The notes under the pieces: generated by a model | Told to the model about the DNA's origin: nothing | Databases searched by the model: none | What the model saw: only the letters and a program-made list of their open reading frames with translations | Assembly (NCBI RefSeq): GCF_003259365.1 | Contig: NZ_QLLY01000005.1 | Coordinates: 508,539 to 572,538 of the forward strand | Direction of reading: 5' to 3' | From: Streptomyces sp. PsTaAH-137 | GTDB lineage: Bacteria > Actinomycetota > Actinomycetes > Streptomycetales > Streptomycetaceae | Length of the DNA: 64,000 nucleotides | Made by a program: the position numbers and the translations under genes | Shown: in pieces, positions 16,990 to 23,546 of the stretch | How the letters are laid out: each line of letters begins with the position of its first letter | How positions within the stretch are numbered: the first letter of the stretch is position 1

Positions 16990-17742
16990 TCAGGCGACGC
17001 CCGCGTTGAGGAAGATGCCGCCGTCGACGACGAGCGTCTGCCCGGTGATCCAGTCCGACTGGGCCGAGGTGAGGAACGCGGCGGCGCCGCCGATGTCCTC
17101 CGGCACGCCGAGCCGGCCCAGCGGGTAGGCGGCCGCGGCCTCGGCCTCCCGGCCCTCGTAGAGCGCCTGGGCGAACTTGGTCTTCACGACGGCCGGGGCG
17201 ATCGAGTTGACCCGCACCTTCGGCGCGAACTCGTGCGCCAGCTGGAGCGTGAGGTTGACCATGGCGGCCTTGCTGATGCCGTACGCGCCGATGAACGGCG
17301 AGGCGGAGACCCCGGCGACGGACGCGATGTTGACGATCGCGCCGCCGTTCTCCTTCTGCCATGCCCGGTACGTCTGCTGCGCGAAGCCGAGCGCCGAGAC
17401 GACGTTGGTCTCGAAGACCTTCCTGGCGACGTTGAGGTCGAGCTCGGCGATCGGGCCGAACACGGGGTTCGTACCGGCGTTGTTGACGAGGAAGTCGACG
17501 CGGCCGAACGCCTCCATGGTGCGCTCGACGGCGGTGGCCTGGTGGGCCTCGTCGTGCGCCTTTCCGGCCACGTAGATCGCGCGGTCGGAACCGAGCTTCT
17601 CCACGGCCTCCTTGAGCGCGTCCTCACCGCGGCCGGTGATGCACACGCGGTCGCCGCGCGCGACGAGCGCCTCGGCGATGCCGTAGCCGATGCCCCGGCT
17701 GGCGCCGGTGACGAGGGCGACCTTGCCCGAGATTTCAGTCAT
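16990..17742 (-). CDS. SDR family oxidoreductase (FabG-linked)
   Basis: A 250-residue short-chain dehydrogenase. TGASRGIGYG binds the cofactor, NNAGTNPVFGP is the central motif, and a Ser in NIASVAG and YGISK are catalytic. The C-terminus is SDWITGQTLVVDGGIFL. It lies 17 bases downstream of a second SDR (17760-18521) in the same direction, so they form an operon. The pair is common in Actinobacteria next to fatty-acid or lipid metabolism genes. It is probably a 3-oxoacyl or 3-hydroxyacyl thioester reductase. Confidence 0.88.
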   Translation of the reverse strand: MTEISGKVALVTGASRGIGYGIAEALVARGDRVCITGRGEDALKEAVEKLGSDRAIYVAGKAHDEAHQATAVERTMEAFGRVDFLVNNAGTNPVFGPIAELDLNVARKVFETNVVSALGFAQQTYRAWQKENGGAIVNIASVAGVSASPFIGAYGISKAAMVNLTLQLAHEFAPKVRVNSIAPAVVKTKFAQALYEGREAEAAAAYPLGRLGVPEDIGGAAAFLTSAQSDWITGQTLVVDGGIFLNAGVA

Positions 17743-17759
17743 GTCCGTTGTCCCCAGCC

Positions 17760-18521
17760 TTAGTTGAGCGGTCCGCCGGCCACGTACATGACCTGGCCGG
17801 AGACAAAGCCGGCCGCCTCGCCCGTGAAGAAGGCGATGGCGTTGGCGATGTCCTCGGGACGGCCCACGCGCTGCACCGGGATCTGGGTGGCGGCGGCCGC
17901 CTGGAACTCCTCGAAGCCCATGCCGACGCGCTCGGCGGTGGCCGCCGTCATGTCGGTGACGATGAAGCCCGGGGCGACGGAGTTGGCGGTGACGCCGAAC
18001 TTGCCGAGTTCCTTGGCCAGGGTCTTGGTGAAGCCCTGCAGACCGGCCTTGGCGGCGGAGTAGTTGACCTGGCCGCGGTTGCCGAGCGCCGAGGACGAGG
18101 ACAGGTTGACGATGCGGCCGAACTTGGCGTCCACCATGTGCTTCTGGACGGCCTTCGACATCAGGAACGCGCCACGCAGGTGCACGTTCATGACGGTGTC
18201 CCAGTCCAGGGCGCTCATCTTGAACAGCAGGTTGTCGCGGAGCACGCCCGCGTTGTTGACCAGGATGGTCGGGGCGCCGAGCTCCTCGGCGATGCGCGCG
18301 ACGGCGGCCTCGACCTGCGCCTCGTCGGACACGTCGCAGCCCACGGCGAGGGCCTTGCCACCGGCGGCGGTGATCTTCTCGACGGTGTCCTTGCAGGCGG
18401 CCTCGTCGAGGTCGATCACGGCGACGGCGCGGCCCTCTTCGGCCAGACGGATCGCGGTGGCGGCGCCGATGCCGCGCGCGGCTCCGGTGACGATCGCTAC
18501 GCGCTGCTCAGTGGTGGACAT
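17760..18521 (-). CDS. 3-oxoacyl-ACP reductase FabG-like SDR
   Basis: A 253-residue FabG-type reductase. Motifs are TGAARGIGAAT, NNAGVLRDNLLFKM, a Ser in NLSSSSALG, and YSAAK. The FKMSALDWDTVMNVHLRG stretch is characteristic of FabG and of PhaB-like acetoacetyl-CoA reductases. The ATG at 18521 (MSTTEQ) was chosen because GAGGAG lies upstream; the longer frame to 18620 crosses the promoter. It is first in a two-gene operon with the SDR at 16990. Confidence 0.88.
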   Translation of the reverse strand: MSTTEQRVAIVTGAARGIGAATAIRLAEEGRAVAVIDLDEAACKDTVEKITAAGGKALAVGCDVSDEAQVEAAVARIAEELGAPTILVNNAGVLRDNLLFKMSALDWDTVMNVHLRGAFLMSKAVQKHMVDAKFGRIVNLSSSSALGNRGQVNYSAAKAGLQGFTKTLAKELGKFGVTANSVAPGFIVTDMTAATAERVGMGFEEFQAAAATQIPVQRVGRPEDIANAIAFFTGEAAGFVSGQVMYVAGGPLN

Positions 18522-18570
18522 GCTCTTCGGTCTCCTCGCCCTAGAGGTCGGCTGCTCGGCTGGGAAGTCG

Positions 18571-18630
18571 CTGAGCAACCGCTTAGTACCCTGTGCGTGT
18601 GACGCTAGAAGTCCTGACACCCGGTGTCAA
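18571..18630 (-). promoter_or_regulatory. fabG promoter with two palindromic operators
   Basis: Reading the minus strand, TTGACA (18630-18625) and TAGCGT (18607-18602) are separated by 17 bases, a near-consensus housekeeping promoter. TGACACC-C-GGTGTCA (18615-18629) covers the -35 box. CTGAGC-AACC-GCTTAG (18571-18586), nearly symmetric, lies about where the transcript starts. Both positions suit repressor binding; TetR-type proteins often use such sites. The regulators are not in view. Confidence 0.65.
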
Positions 18631-18656
18631 CGTACCCACCGGGTGCCTCTGATCAC

Positions 18657-19049
18657 TCAGCGCACCAGAAGGGTGAGCAGCCGGTGCGCCTCGGCCTCCG
18701 GATCGCTGGTCAGACCGGTGTGCACCGGCCCCGGCTGCACCACGGTCGAGCGCGGCGCGACGAGCCAGCGGTAGCGCCGCCCGGCGTCGTCCGCACCGGC
18801 CTGTCCGGCGCCCGCTCCCCCGGCGCAGTGCCGCTCGACGGCGCCGAGCAGGGCCCGCACCCCCGCCACGTCCGCCTCGGGGTCGAGGGCGAGCAGCCGC
18901 GCCTCGTCGAGATGGGTGAGCGCGGTGACGTAGGACCGGGCGCGGCAGTACACGACGACCCCGGCGTTGATCTGCTCGCCGCGTTCGACACGGGGCACCA
19001 CACGCAGCAGGGCGTACTCGAAGACGTCGCGGGTCTCACGCTCGCTCAT
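18657..19049 (-). CDS. DUF3037 protein
   Basis: A 130-residue protein of the DUF3037 family. It opens with FEYALLRVVPRVERGEQINAG and VVVYC, the conserved core, and ends PGPVHTGLTSDPEAEAHRLL. No catalytic motif is known. Its ATG overlaps the stop of the HipA-like kinase by four bases (ATGA), so the two are translated together. Close pairing of HipA-like kinases and DUF3037 proteins is recurrent, and it suggests a substrate, adaptor or inhibitor of the kinase. That role is inference. Confidence 0.8.
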   Translation of the reverse strand: MSERETRDVFEYALLRVVPRVERGEQINAGVVVYCRARSYVTALTHLDEARLLALDPEADVAGVRALLGAVERHCAGGAGAGQAGADDAGRRYRWLVAPRSTVVQPGPVHTGLTSDPEAEAHRLLTLLVR

Positions 19050-19861
19050 CGGCCGGCTCCTTCGTACGTGATCCAGCCCGTGGCCCGGGGTGCGGTCGCG
19101 GCGGCGCCCTTGGGCAGGTAAATCCGTTCATGAAGGCCCGGGGCGCGTTCGAGCAGGGTCTCCACGTACGCGCGGCGCACGGCGTCCGGAGTGTCGAACC
19201 CGGGCTCGTCGGTCAGCCACACATCGGGCACGTCGGCCGCCGCCTCGGCGAGCAGCTCCTCGGTGACGCGCGGCGCGAGGTCGGCGGCGGCCGCGGCGAG
19301 GTCGGGCCCGAAGGGGGCGAGGGCGTGGTCGGTGGCGTCGTACGGCTTGCCGGCCCAGGCCGGGGCGCCACGCCAGTTGTGGTGCCAGATCATGGAGGCG
19401 CCATGGTCGATGAGCCACAACTCGCCTTTCCACACGAGCATGTTGGGGTTCCGCCAGGAGCGGTCGACGTTGTTGATGAGCGCGTCGAACCAGACGATCC
19501 GCCCGGCCTGGACCGGGTCGACGGCGTACGCGAGCGGGTCGAAGCCGAGCGCCCGCGGCAGGAACGCCATCCCCAGGTTGATGCCGCCACTGTTCTTCAG
19601 CAGCCCCTGCACCTCGGTGTCGGGCTCACCGAGCCCGATCACGGGGTCGAGGTCGAGCGCGACCAGACCGGGCACCCGGAACCCGAGCCGCCGCGCCAGC
19701 TGCCCGCAGATCACCTCGGCGACGAGCGTCTTGCGCCCCTGCCCCGCGCCGGTGAACTTCATGACGTACGTGCCGAGATCATCCGCCTCGACGAGCCCCG
19801 GCAGCGAACCGCCCTCACGCAAGGGCGTGACGTAGCGGGTGGCAAGGACCTCTTTCAGCAT
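19046..19861 (-). CDS. HipA-like kinase family protein
   Basis: A 271-residue protein of the HipA/PI3K-4-like kinase fold. The catalytic loop FDALINNVDRSWRNPNML has the N-x-D-R...N pattern and the metal-binding motif is LWLIDHGASM. An N-terminal nucleotide-contact Lys lies in YVMKFTGAGQG. HipA itself phosphorylates aminoacyl-tRNA synthetases as a toxin, but this shorter branch has no HipB-type antitoxin next to it. The start ATG is 19861. It is coupled to the DUF3037 gene. Confidence 0.75.
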   Translation of the reverse strand: MLKEVLATRYVTPLREGGSLPGLVEADDLGTYVMKFTGAGQGRKTLVAEVICGQLARRLGFRVPGLVALDLDPVIGLGEPDTEVQGLLKNSGGINLGMAFLPRALGFDPLAYAVDPVQAGRIVWFDALINNVDRSWRNPNMLVWKGELWLIDHGASMIWHHNWRGAPAWAGKPYDATDHALAPFGPDLAAAAADLAPRVTEELLAEAAADVPDVWLTDEPGFDTPDAVRRAYVETLLERAPGLHERIYLPKGAAATAPRATGWITYEGAGR

Positions 19862-19966
19862 GTTCCCAGGCCATTCATCTAGTCCACCGTGTAAAAGGCA
19901 GCATAGTAACCGAGAGTGATGACAGGCGAGGAGCGGCCGCGTGCCGCCCCGCACCCGGGTGCACCG

Positions 19967-20287
19967 TCATCCACCGAGACCGGGCAGGAGCACCAGACCG
20001 ATCAGGACGACCGGCGCGAGCACCATCGTCGACACGTGGGCGAGCAGGGCCCTCGGCATCCGCAGCACGGCGAAGGACACCGCACCCACCACCAGCCAGC
20101 CGACATACAGCTTCCCGGCGGACTGCCAGGCGGTGGTCTCCTCCGCCCGGGTGGTCGGGTCATGGCCGATGACGCCGACGGCCATCAGGAGCACCACGGC
20201 GCACACGAGCAGGTCACCGAGAACGGCGATCACGGCGACGGGCCGGTCGGTCAACTTGCCCTGCGCCCAGGGGCGTATCTCGCTCAT
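19967..20287 (-). CDS. Small three-helix membrane protein
   Basis: A 106-residue protein. After a short cytosolic start (MSEIRPWAQGKLTDR) come about three hydrophobic helices: VAVIAVLGDLLVCAVVLLMA, then LYVGWLVVGAVSFAVL, then VSTMVLAPVVLIGLVLLPGL. It resembles small DUF3054-type membrane proteins, but I cannot assign it firmly. The ATG at 20287 was chosen over an upstream Arg-rich extension. It precedes the kinase gene in the same direction with a 105-base gap. Confidence 0.6.
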   Translation of the reverse strand: MSEIRPWAQGKLTDRPVAVIAVLGDLLVCAVVLLMAVGVIGHDPTTRAEETTAWQSAGKLYVGWLVVGAVSFAVLRMPRALLAHVSTMVLAPVVLIGLVLLPGLGG

Positions 20288-20413
20288 GCGACCGGAGCCT
20301 ATCCACTCCCGGAGCCGCCCCACGGGCCCAGCGCCCCGGGCCCGGCGAGCACCGACCCGAACCGCCCGAGCCGCACGTCCCGCCACCCCGCGCATGTCGG
20401 TATCTGCATGTTA

Positions 20414-20449
20414 GACGTCATTGCCGACGTCACAGCGGGGTCATAGCGT
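20414..20449 (+). promoter_or_regulatory. Promoter with paired GACGTC sites upstream of hydrolase operon
   Basis: TTGCCG (20421-20426) and TAGCGT (20444-20449) are 17 bases apart. Two GACGTC palindromes (20414-20419 and 20426-20431) flank the -35 box with 12-base spacing, roughly one helical turn. A regulator could bind as a dimer pair. Confidence 0.5.
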
Positions 20450-20517
20450 GGTGAACGCGGCCCGGTGGAACACCGCGGGCCGGCCTCTCCCACGCAACTC
20501 CTGAAGGCGGTACACCC

Positions 20518-21102
20518 ATGTCCCGAACCACGCTGCGCGAGCTGAACGGCTTCGACCAGACGCCCGCGACGCTGGCCGACTCGACGCTGATCCTGATCGA
20601 CTTCCAGAACACCTACACCCAGGGCGTCATGGAGCTCGACGGCTGGGAGAAGTCCCTCGACGCGGCCGCGCAGCTGCTGTCCCGGGCGCGCGCCGCCGGC
20701 ACCAAGGTCGTCCACGTCATCAACGACGGCGGCGAGGGCACCCCGTACGACATCCGGGCGGAGATCGGCCAGATCCACCCGAAGCTCACCCCGGTCGACG
20801 GTGAGCCGGTCGTGGTGAAGCAGGCCCCGAACGCGTTCGTCGGCACCGACCTGGACACCCACCTCAAGGAGGGCCAGGACGTCGTCATCGCGGGCTGGAT
20901 GACCCACATGTGCGTGGCGTTCACCGCCCAGGGCGCGTTCCTCAACGGCAACCGGCCGACCGTCGTCGCCGAGGCCACCGCGACCCGCTCGCTGCCGGTC
21001 GCCGGCACCGACCTCGACGCCTGCCAGGTGCACTACAGCGCGCTGGCCACCATCGCCGACCTCTACGGCGTCGTGGTCGGCACGCAGAAGGAGATCGTCT
21101 GA
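20518..21102 (+). CDS. Isochorismatase-family cysteine hydrolase (cytosolic)
   Basis: A 194-residue hydrolase. The Asp-Lys-Cys triad is visible: Asp28 in LILIDFQNTY, Lys101 in VVVKQAPNAF and Cys132 in THMCV. The family hydrolyses amides, ureides or vinyl ethers (nicotinamidase, biuret hydrolase, isochorismatase); the substrate is unknown. No signal peptide is seen, so it acts in the cytosol. GAAGG lies before the ATG. Its TGA overlaps the next ATG by one base (TGATG), and the next gene is a lipoprotein paralogue of it. Confidence 0.9.
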   Translation: MSRTTLRELNGFDQTPATLADSTLILIDFQNTYTQGVMELDGWEKSLDAAAQLLSRARAAGTKVVHVINDGGEGTPYDIRAEIGQIHPKLTPVDGEPVVVKQAPNAFVGTDLDTHLKEGQDVVIAGWMTHMCVAFTAQGAFLNGNRPTVVAEATATRSLPVAGTDLDACQVHYSALATIADLYGVVVGTQKEIV

Positions 21103-21818
21103 TGAAGCTGCTCCGTCCGGCCGCCGCGCTGGCCGCCGCCGCCGTGCTCGCCGTCACGCTGTCGGCCTGCGGCGGCGACTCCGAGGCCGCCACCCGCGCC
21201 GACGGCGGCAAGAAGCCCGCCGCGACGAACCACGCCGAGGACACCACGACGCTGCGGCAGCTGATGAAGCTGGACGAGACGCCCGCGAAGCTGTCCGACG
21301 CCACGCTGGTTCTCGTCGACTACCAGAACGTGTACACCGGCGGCCCGATGGAGCTGACCGGCTGGCGCGCCGCCGTCAAGAACACCGAGGCGCTCCTGGA
21401 GCGGGCCCGCGCGGCGCACACGCCCGTCGTCCACATCGTGGAGAAGGGCTACGACCTGAAGTCGAAGGCGGGACAGATCATCCCGGCGCTCAAGCCCGCC
21501 AAGGGCGAGACGGTCGTCGAGAAGGCCGTCCCCAACGGCTTCCACGACACCGACCTCGACGCGGTGCTGAAGAAGACCGGCCGCAAGAACGTCATCATCG
21601 CCGGGTTCATGACCCACATGTGCACCCTGTTCACCACCGAGGGAGCCGTCTATCACGGCTACCGCCCGACCGTGGTCGGCGACGCCTCCGCGACCCGCCC
21701 GCTCCCGGTCAACGGCAATCCGCGGGGCATCCCGGCCCAGCAGGTGCACGAAGCCGCGCTCGCCACGATCCAGGACCGCTTCGGCGTGGTCGTGCCGAAG
21801 CAGCGCGACATCAAGTAG
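21102..21818 (+). CDS. Isochorismatase-family hydrolase lipoprotein
   Basis: A 238-residue paralogue of the preceding gene with a lipoprotein signal: LAVTLSACGG, lipidated Cys23. Residues from about 50 on align with the cytosolic copy (LRQLMKLDETPAKLSDATLV against LRELNGFDQTPATLADSTLI). The triad is kept: Asp73, Lys141, Cys174. It should act outside the membrane on the same kind of substrate. Surface-anchored members of this family are unusual. It is coupled to the gene before it by TGATG. Confidence 0.88.
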   Translation: MKLLRPAAALAAAAVLAVTLSACGGDSEAATRADGGKKPAATNHAEDTTTLRQLMKLDETPAKLSDATLVLVDYQNVYTGGPMELTGWRAAVKNTEALLERARAAHTPVVHIVEKGYDLKSKAGQIIPALKPAKGETVVEKAVPNGFHDTDLDAVLKKTGRKNVIIAGFMTHMCTLFTTEGAVYHGYRPTVVGDASATRPLPVNGNPRGIPAQQVHEAALATIQDRFGVVVPKQRDIK

Positions 21819-21841
21819 CCCGCACCCGGCCCCACGCCCGG

Positions 21842-21935
21842 CCGGGGAGGAGCCCCGGCTCCTCCCCGGCTCCTCCCCTCCCTCGCCCCTCTGCTCCCCC
21901 ACATCCCCACATCCCCCCATCCCCCCATCCCCCCA
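21842..21935. repeat. Hairpin followed by C-rich simple-sequence tract
   Basis: A 13-bp perfect stem, CCGGGGAGGAGCC (21842-21854) with its complement (21857-21869), has a 2-base loop. After it, until about 21935, the strand is almost pure pyrimidine and ends in imperfect repeats of CATCCCCC. It separates the lipoprotein and Tat genes. It may be a partial terminator within the operon. Confidence 0.7.
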
Positions 21936-21995
21936 ACAGAAGGTTCCCCCCATGCCCGATCAGCAGCTCACGACATCCAGATGGAGAAGACGAAG

Positions 21996-23114
21996 ATGGC
22001 TACGCGCAGAGGTTTTATCGGAGGCGCCACCGGCGTCGGCACCGCGGCCGTGCTCGGCTACTCGGCCGCCCCGAGTTCCGCCGACACCGTGACCGCCGCG
22101 ACGGTCACCCAGGCGCAGGCGCGCGAGTCGATGTTCGCCGTGAACGCGGGCATGCGCGCCAACTACGCCACGCTCAAGGCCGAGTTGGTCAAGCACCTCG
22201 CCCCGGTGGTCGTCGTCCAGAACGACGCCAAGGGCGGCCGGTTCACCCTCGTGACCAAGGACGGGCAGGAGTCCGTCAACCCGGTCGCGCCGACCTTCGA
22301 ACTGGCGAAGTCCATCGCCCACACCCCGCTCGGCGTCTTCTCGGTGATCGCGTCCTACCTCGCGGACAAGATCCCGAACCTGCCGAACGCCGACCGCATC
22401 GACCCGCACGACCTGATGATGGTCGCCTACAACGACGACACGTCCACGGCGTGGATCGAGCCCCTCAAGGCGTACGCCGCCAAGCTCTCCACCGCCCGCC
22501 AGAACCTGCCGGCCGCCGGTCTTCCGGCCGCCCTCCAGACGTCCTGCGCCGCGATCCTCGACGGAGCACTCGCCTTCATCAAGACCTCCGTCGCCGCCAA
22601 GCACTTCGACATGGCGTCCTTCGAGCAGTTCTCCGGCAGCGTCTACCCGGCCATCCGCACCAACATGGAGCATGCCTCGCAGGCCCAGATCAAGGGTGTG
22701 CAGGACATCATGAAGACCTGGCGCGCCAAGGTCGGCGAGAGCGCGTGGACGGACCTCTACTGCGTGGTGATCTCGCAGTGGACCACCAGCGTGCTCAACC
22801 AGAACACCATCATCATCAAGGACTGCATGAACGCGGCGAAGGTCGCCACCCACCTCATCGACCTGCCCGGTCTCGAGCCCCCGGCCGACCCGGTCTTCAC
22901 CGCGCTCGACAACCTCGCCCGCATCGTGCAGGACAACATCGCCGCGGAGATGGTCTTCCCGAAGGACACCGTGGTCGCCGACGCCCTCAAGGGCCAGCAG
23001 GACCTTCTCTCCGACGAGATCCTCAACCAGCTCGGCACCGTCAACGTGACGGCCCAGGCCGCCCCGCTCTACAACACGGTCGCCACGCCGGGGGTGTGCC
23101 CGGTCCGCAAATAA
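21996..23114 (+). CDS. Tat-exported protein of unknown function
   Basis: A 372-residue protein. The twin-arginine signal is MATRRGFIGGATGVGTAAVLG, then a hydrophobic core and cleavage near APSSA. The mature part is largely helical and carries four Cys (QTSCA, LYCVV, KDCMN, GVCPV) but no recognised domain or cofactor motif. ATG 21996 has GGAG nine bases upstream; ATG 21981 is weaker. Another ATG at 21952 has a good AGAAGG but is in a different frame and stops early. It lies 177 bases after the hydrolase lipoprotein. The function is unknown. Confidence 0.75.
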   Translation: MATRRGFIGGATGVGTAAVLGYSAAPSSADTVTAATVTQAQARESMFAVNAGMRANYATLKAELVKHLAPVVVVQNDAKGGRFTLVTKDGQESVNPVAPTFELAKSIAHTPLGVFSVIASYLADKIPNLPNADRIDPHDLMMVAYNDDTSTAWIEPLKAYAAKLSTARQNLPAAGLPAALQTSCAAILDGALAFIKTSVAAKHFDMASFEQFSGSVYPAIRTNMEHASQAQIKGVQDIMKTWRAKVGESAWTDLYCVVISQWTTSVLNQNTIIIKDCMNAAKVATHLIDLPGLEPPADPVFTALDNLARIVQDNIAAEMVFPKDTVVADALKGQQDLLSDEILNQLGTVNVTAQAAPLYNTVATPGVCPVRK

Positions 23115-23164
23115 TCGCCCGCACGCCCATCGGGTTTGAAGACGGATCGACGGAGTACTCGCTT

Positions 23165-23188
23165 AACCAGTTCTTATCACCACTGGTT
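23165..23188 (+). promoter_or_regulatory. Inverted repeat next to the GlsB-like ribosome site
   Basis: AACCAGT (23165-23171) and ACTGGTT (23182-23188) are perfect complements around ten A/T-rich bases. The right arm abuts GGAGG. It may be an operator, or a stem that modulates translation. Confidence 0.4.
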
Positions 23189-23199
23189 GGAGGCGAATG

Positions 23200-23469
23200 A
23201 TGGGCATCATCGCGTGGATCGTCATCGGACTGCTCGCAGGAGCGATTGCCAAGCTGCTGCTGCCGGGCAAGGACCCGGGCGGCATCATCATCACGATGCT
23301 CATCGGCATCGCCGGTGGTCTTCTGGGCGGCTGGCTCGGCAAGGTCATCTTCGGGGTCGACTCCATCGACGGCTTCTTCAACCTGTCCACGTGGGTGGCG
23401 GCCATCGTCGGCTCGCTGATCCTGCTGATCCTGTACCGCGTGATCACCGGTAACCGACGTCGCGCCTGA
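23200..23469 (+). CDS. GlsB/YeaQ/YmgE family membrane protein
   Basis: An 89-residue stress-associated membrane protein (transglycosylase-associated family). Three hydrophobic helices carry the Gly-rich core IGLLAGAIAKLLLPGKDPGG and GIAGGLLGGWLGK, the family signature. Members are induced by envelope or acid stress; the molecular function is unclear. GGAGGCG precedes two tandem ATGs (23197 and 23200); the second has better spacing. A strong terminator follows. Confidence 0.9.
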   Translation: MGIIAWIVIGLLAGAIAKLLLPGKDPGGIIITMLIGIAGGLLGGWLGKVIFGVDSIDGFFNLSTWVAAIVGSLILLILYRVITGNRRRA

Positions 23470-23485
23470 ACCCGCTGACGACGCC

Positions 23486-23521
23486 CCGTGCGGGGCACCC
23501 CACCAGGGGTGCCCCGCACGG
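23486..23521. terminator. 16-bp perfect terminator stem, bidirectional
   Basis: CCGTGCGGGGCACCCC (23486-23501) pairs exactly with 23506-23521 around ACCA. It lies between the convergent GlsB-like and discoidin genes and serves either strand. Confidence 0.85.
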
Positions 23522-23546
23522 TCGTCTCACGGTGTCGGGATCGCGT

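Noticed and set aside
21952..21995. Frameshifted longer N-terminus of the Tat protein
   Set aside because: ATG 21952 has a good ribosome site but a different frame. One extra base would join it to MEKTKMATRR, but ATG 21996 already gives a complete Tat signal.
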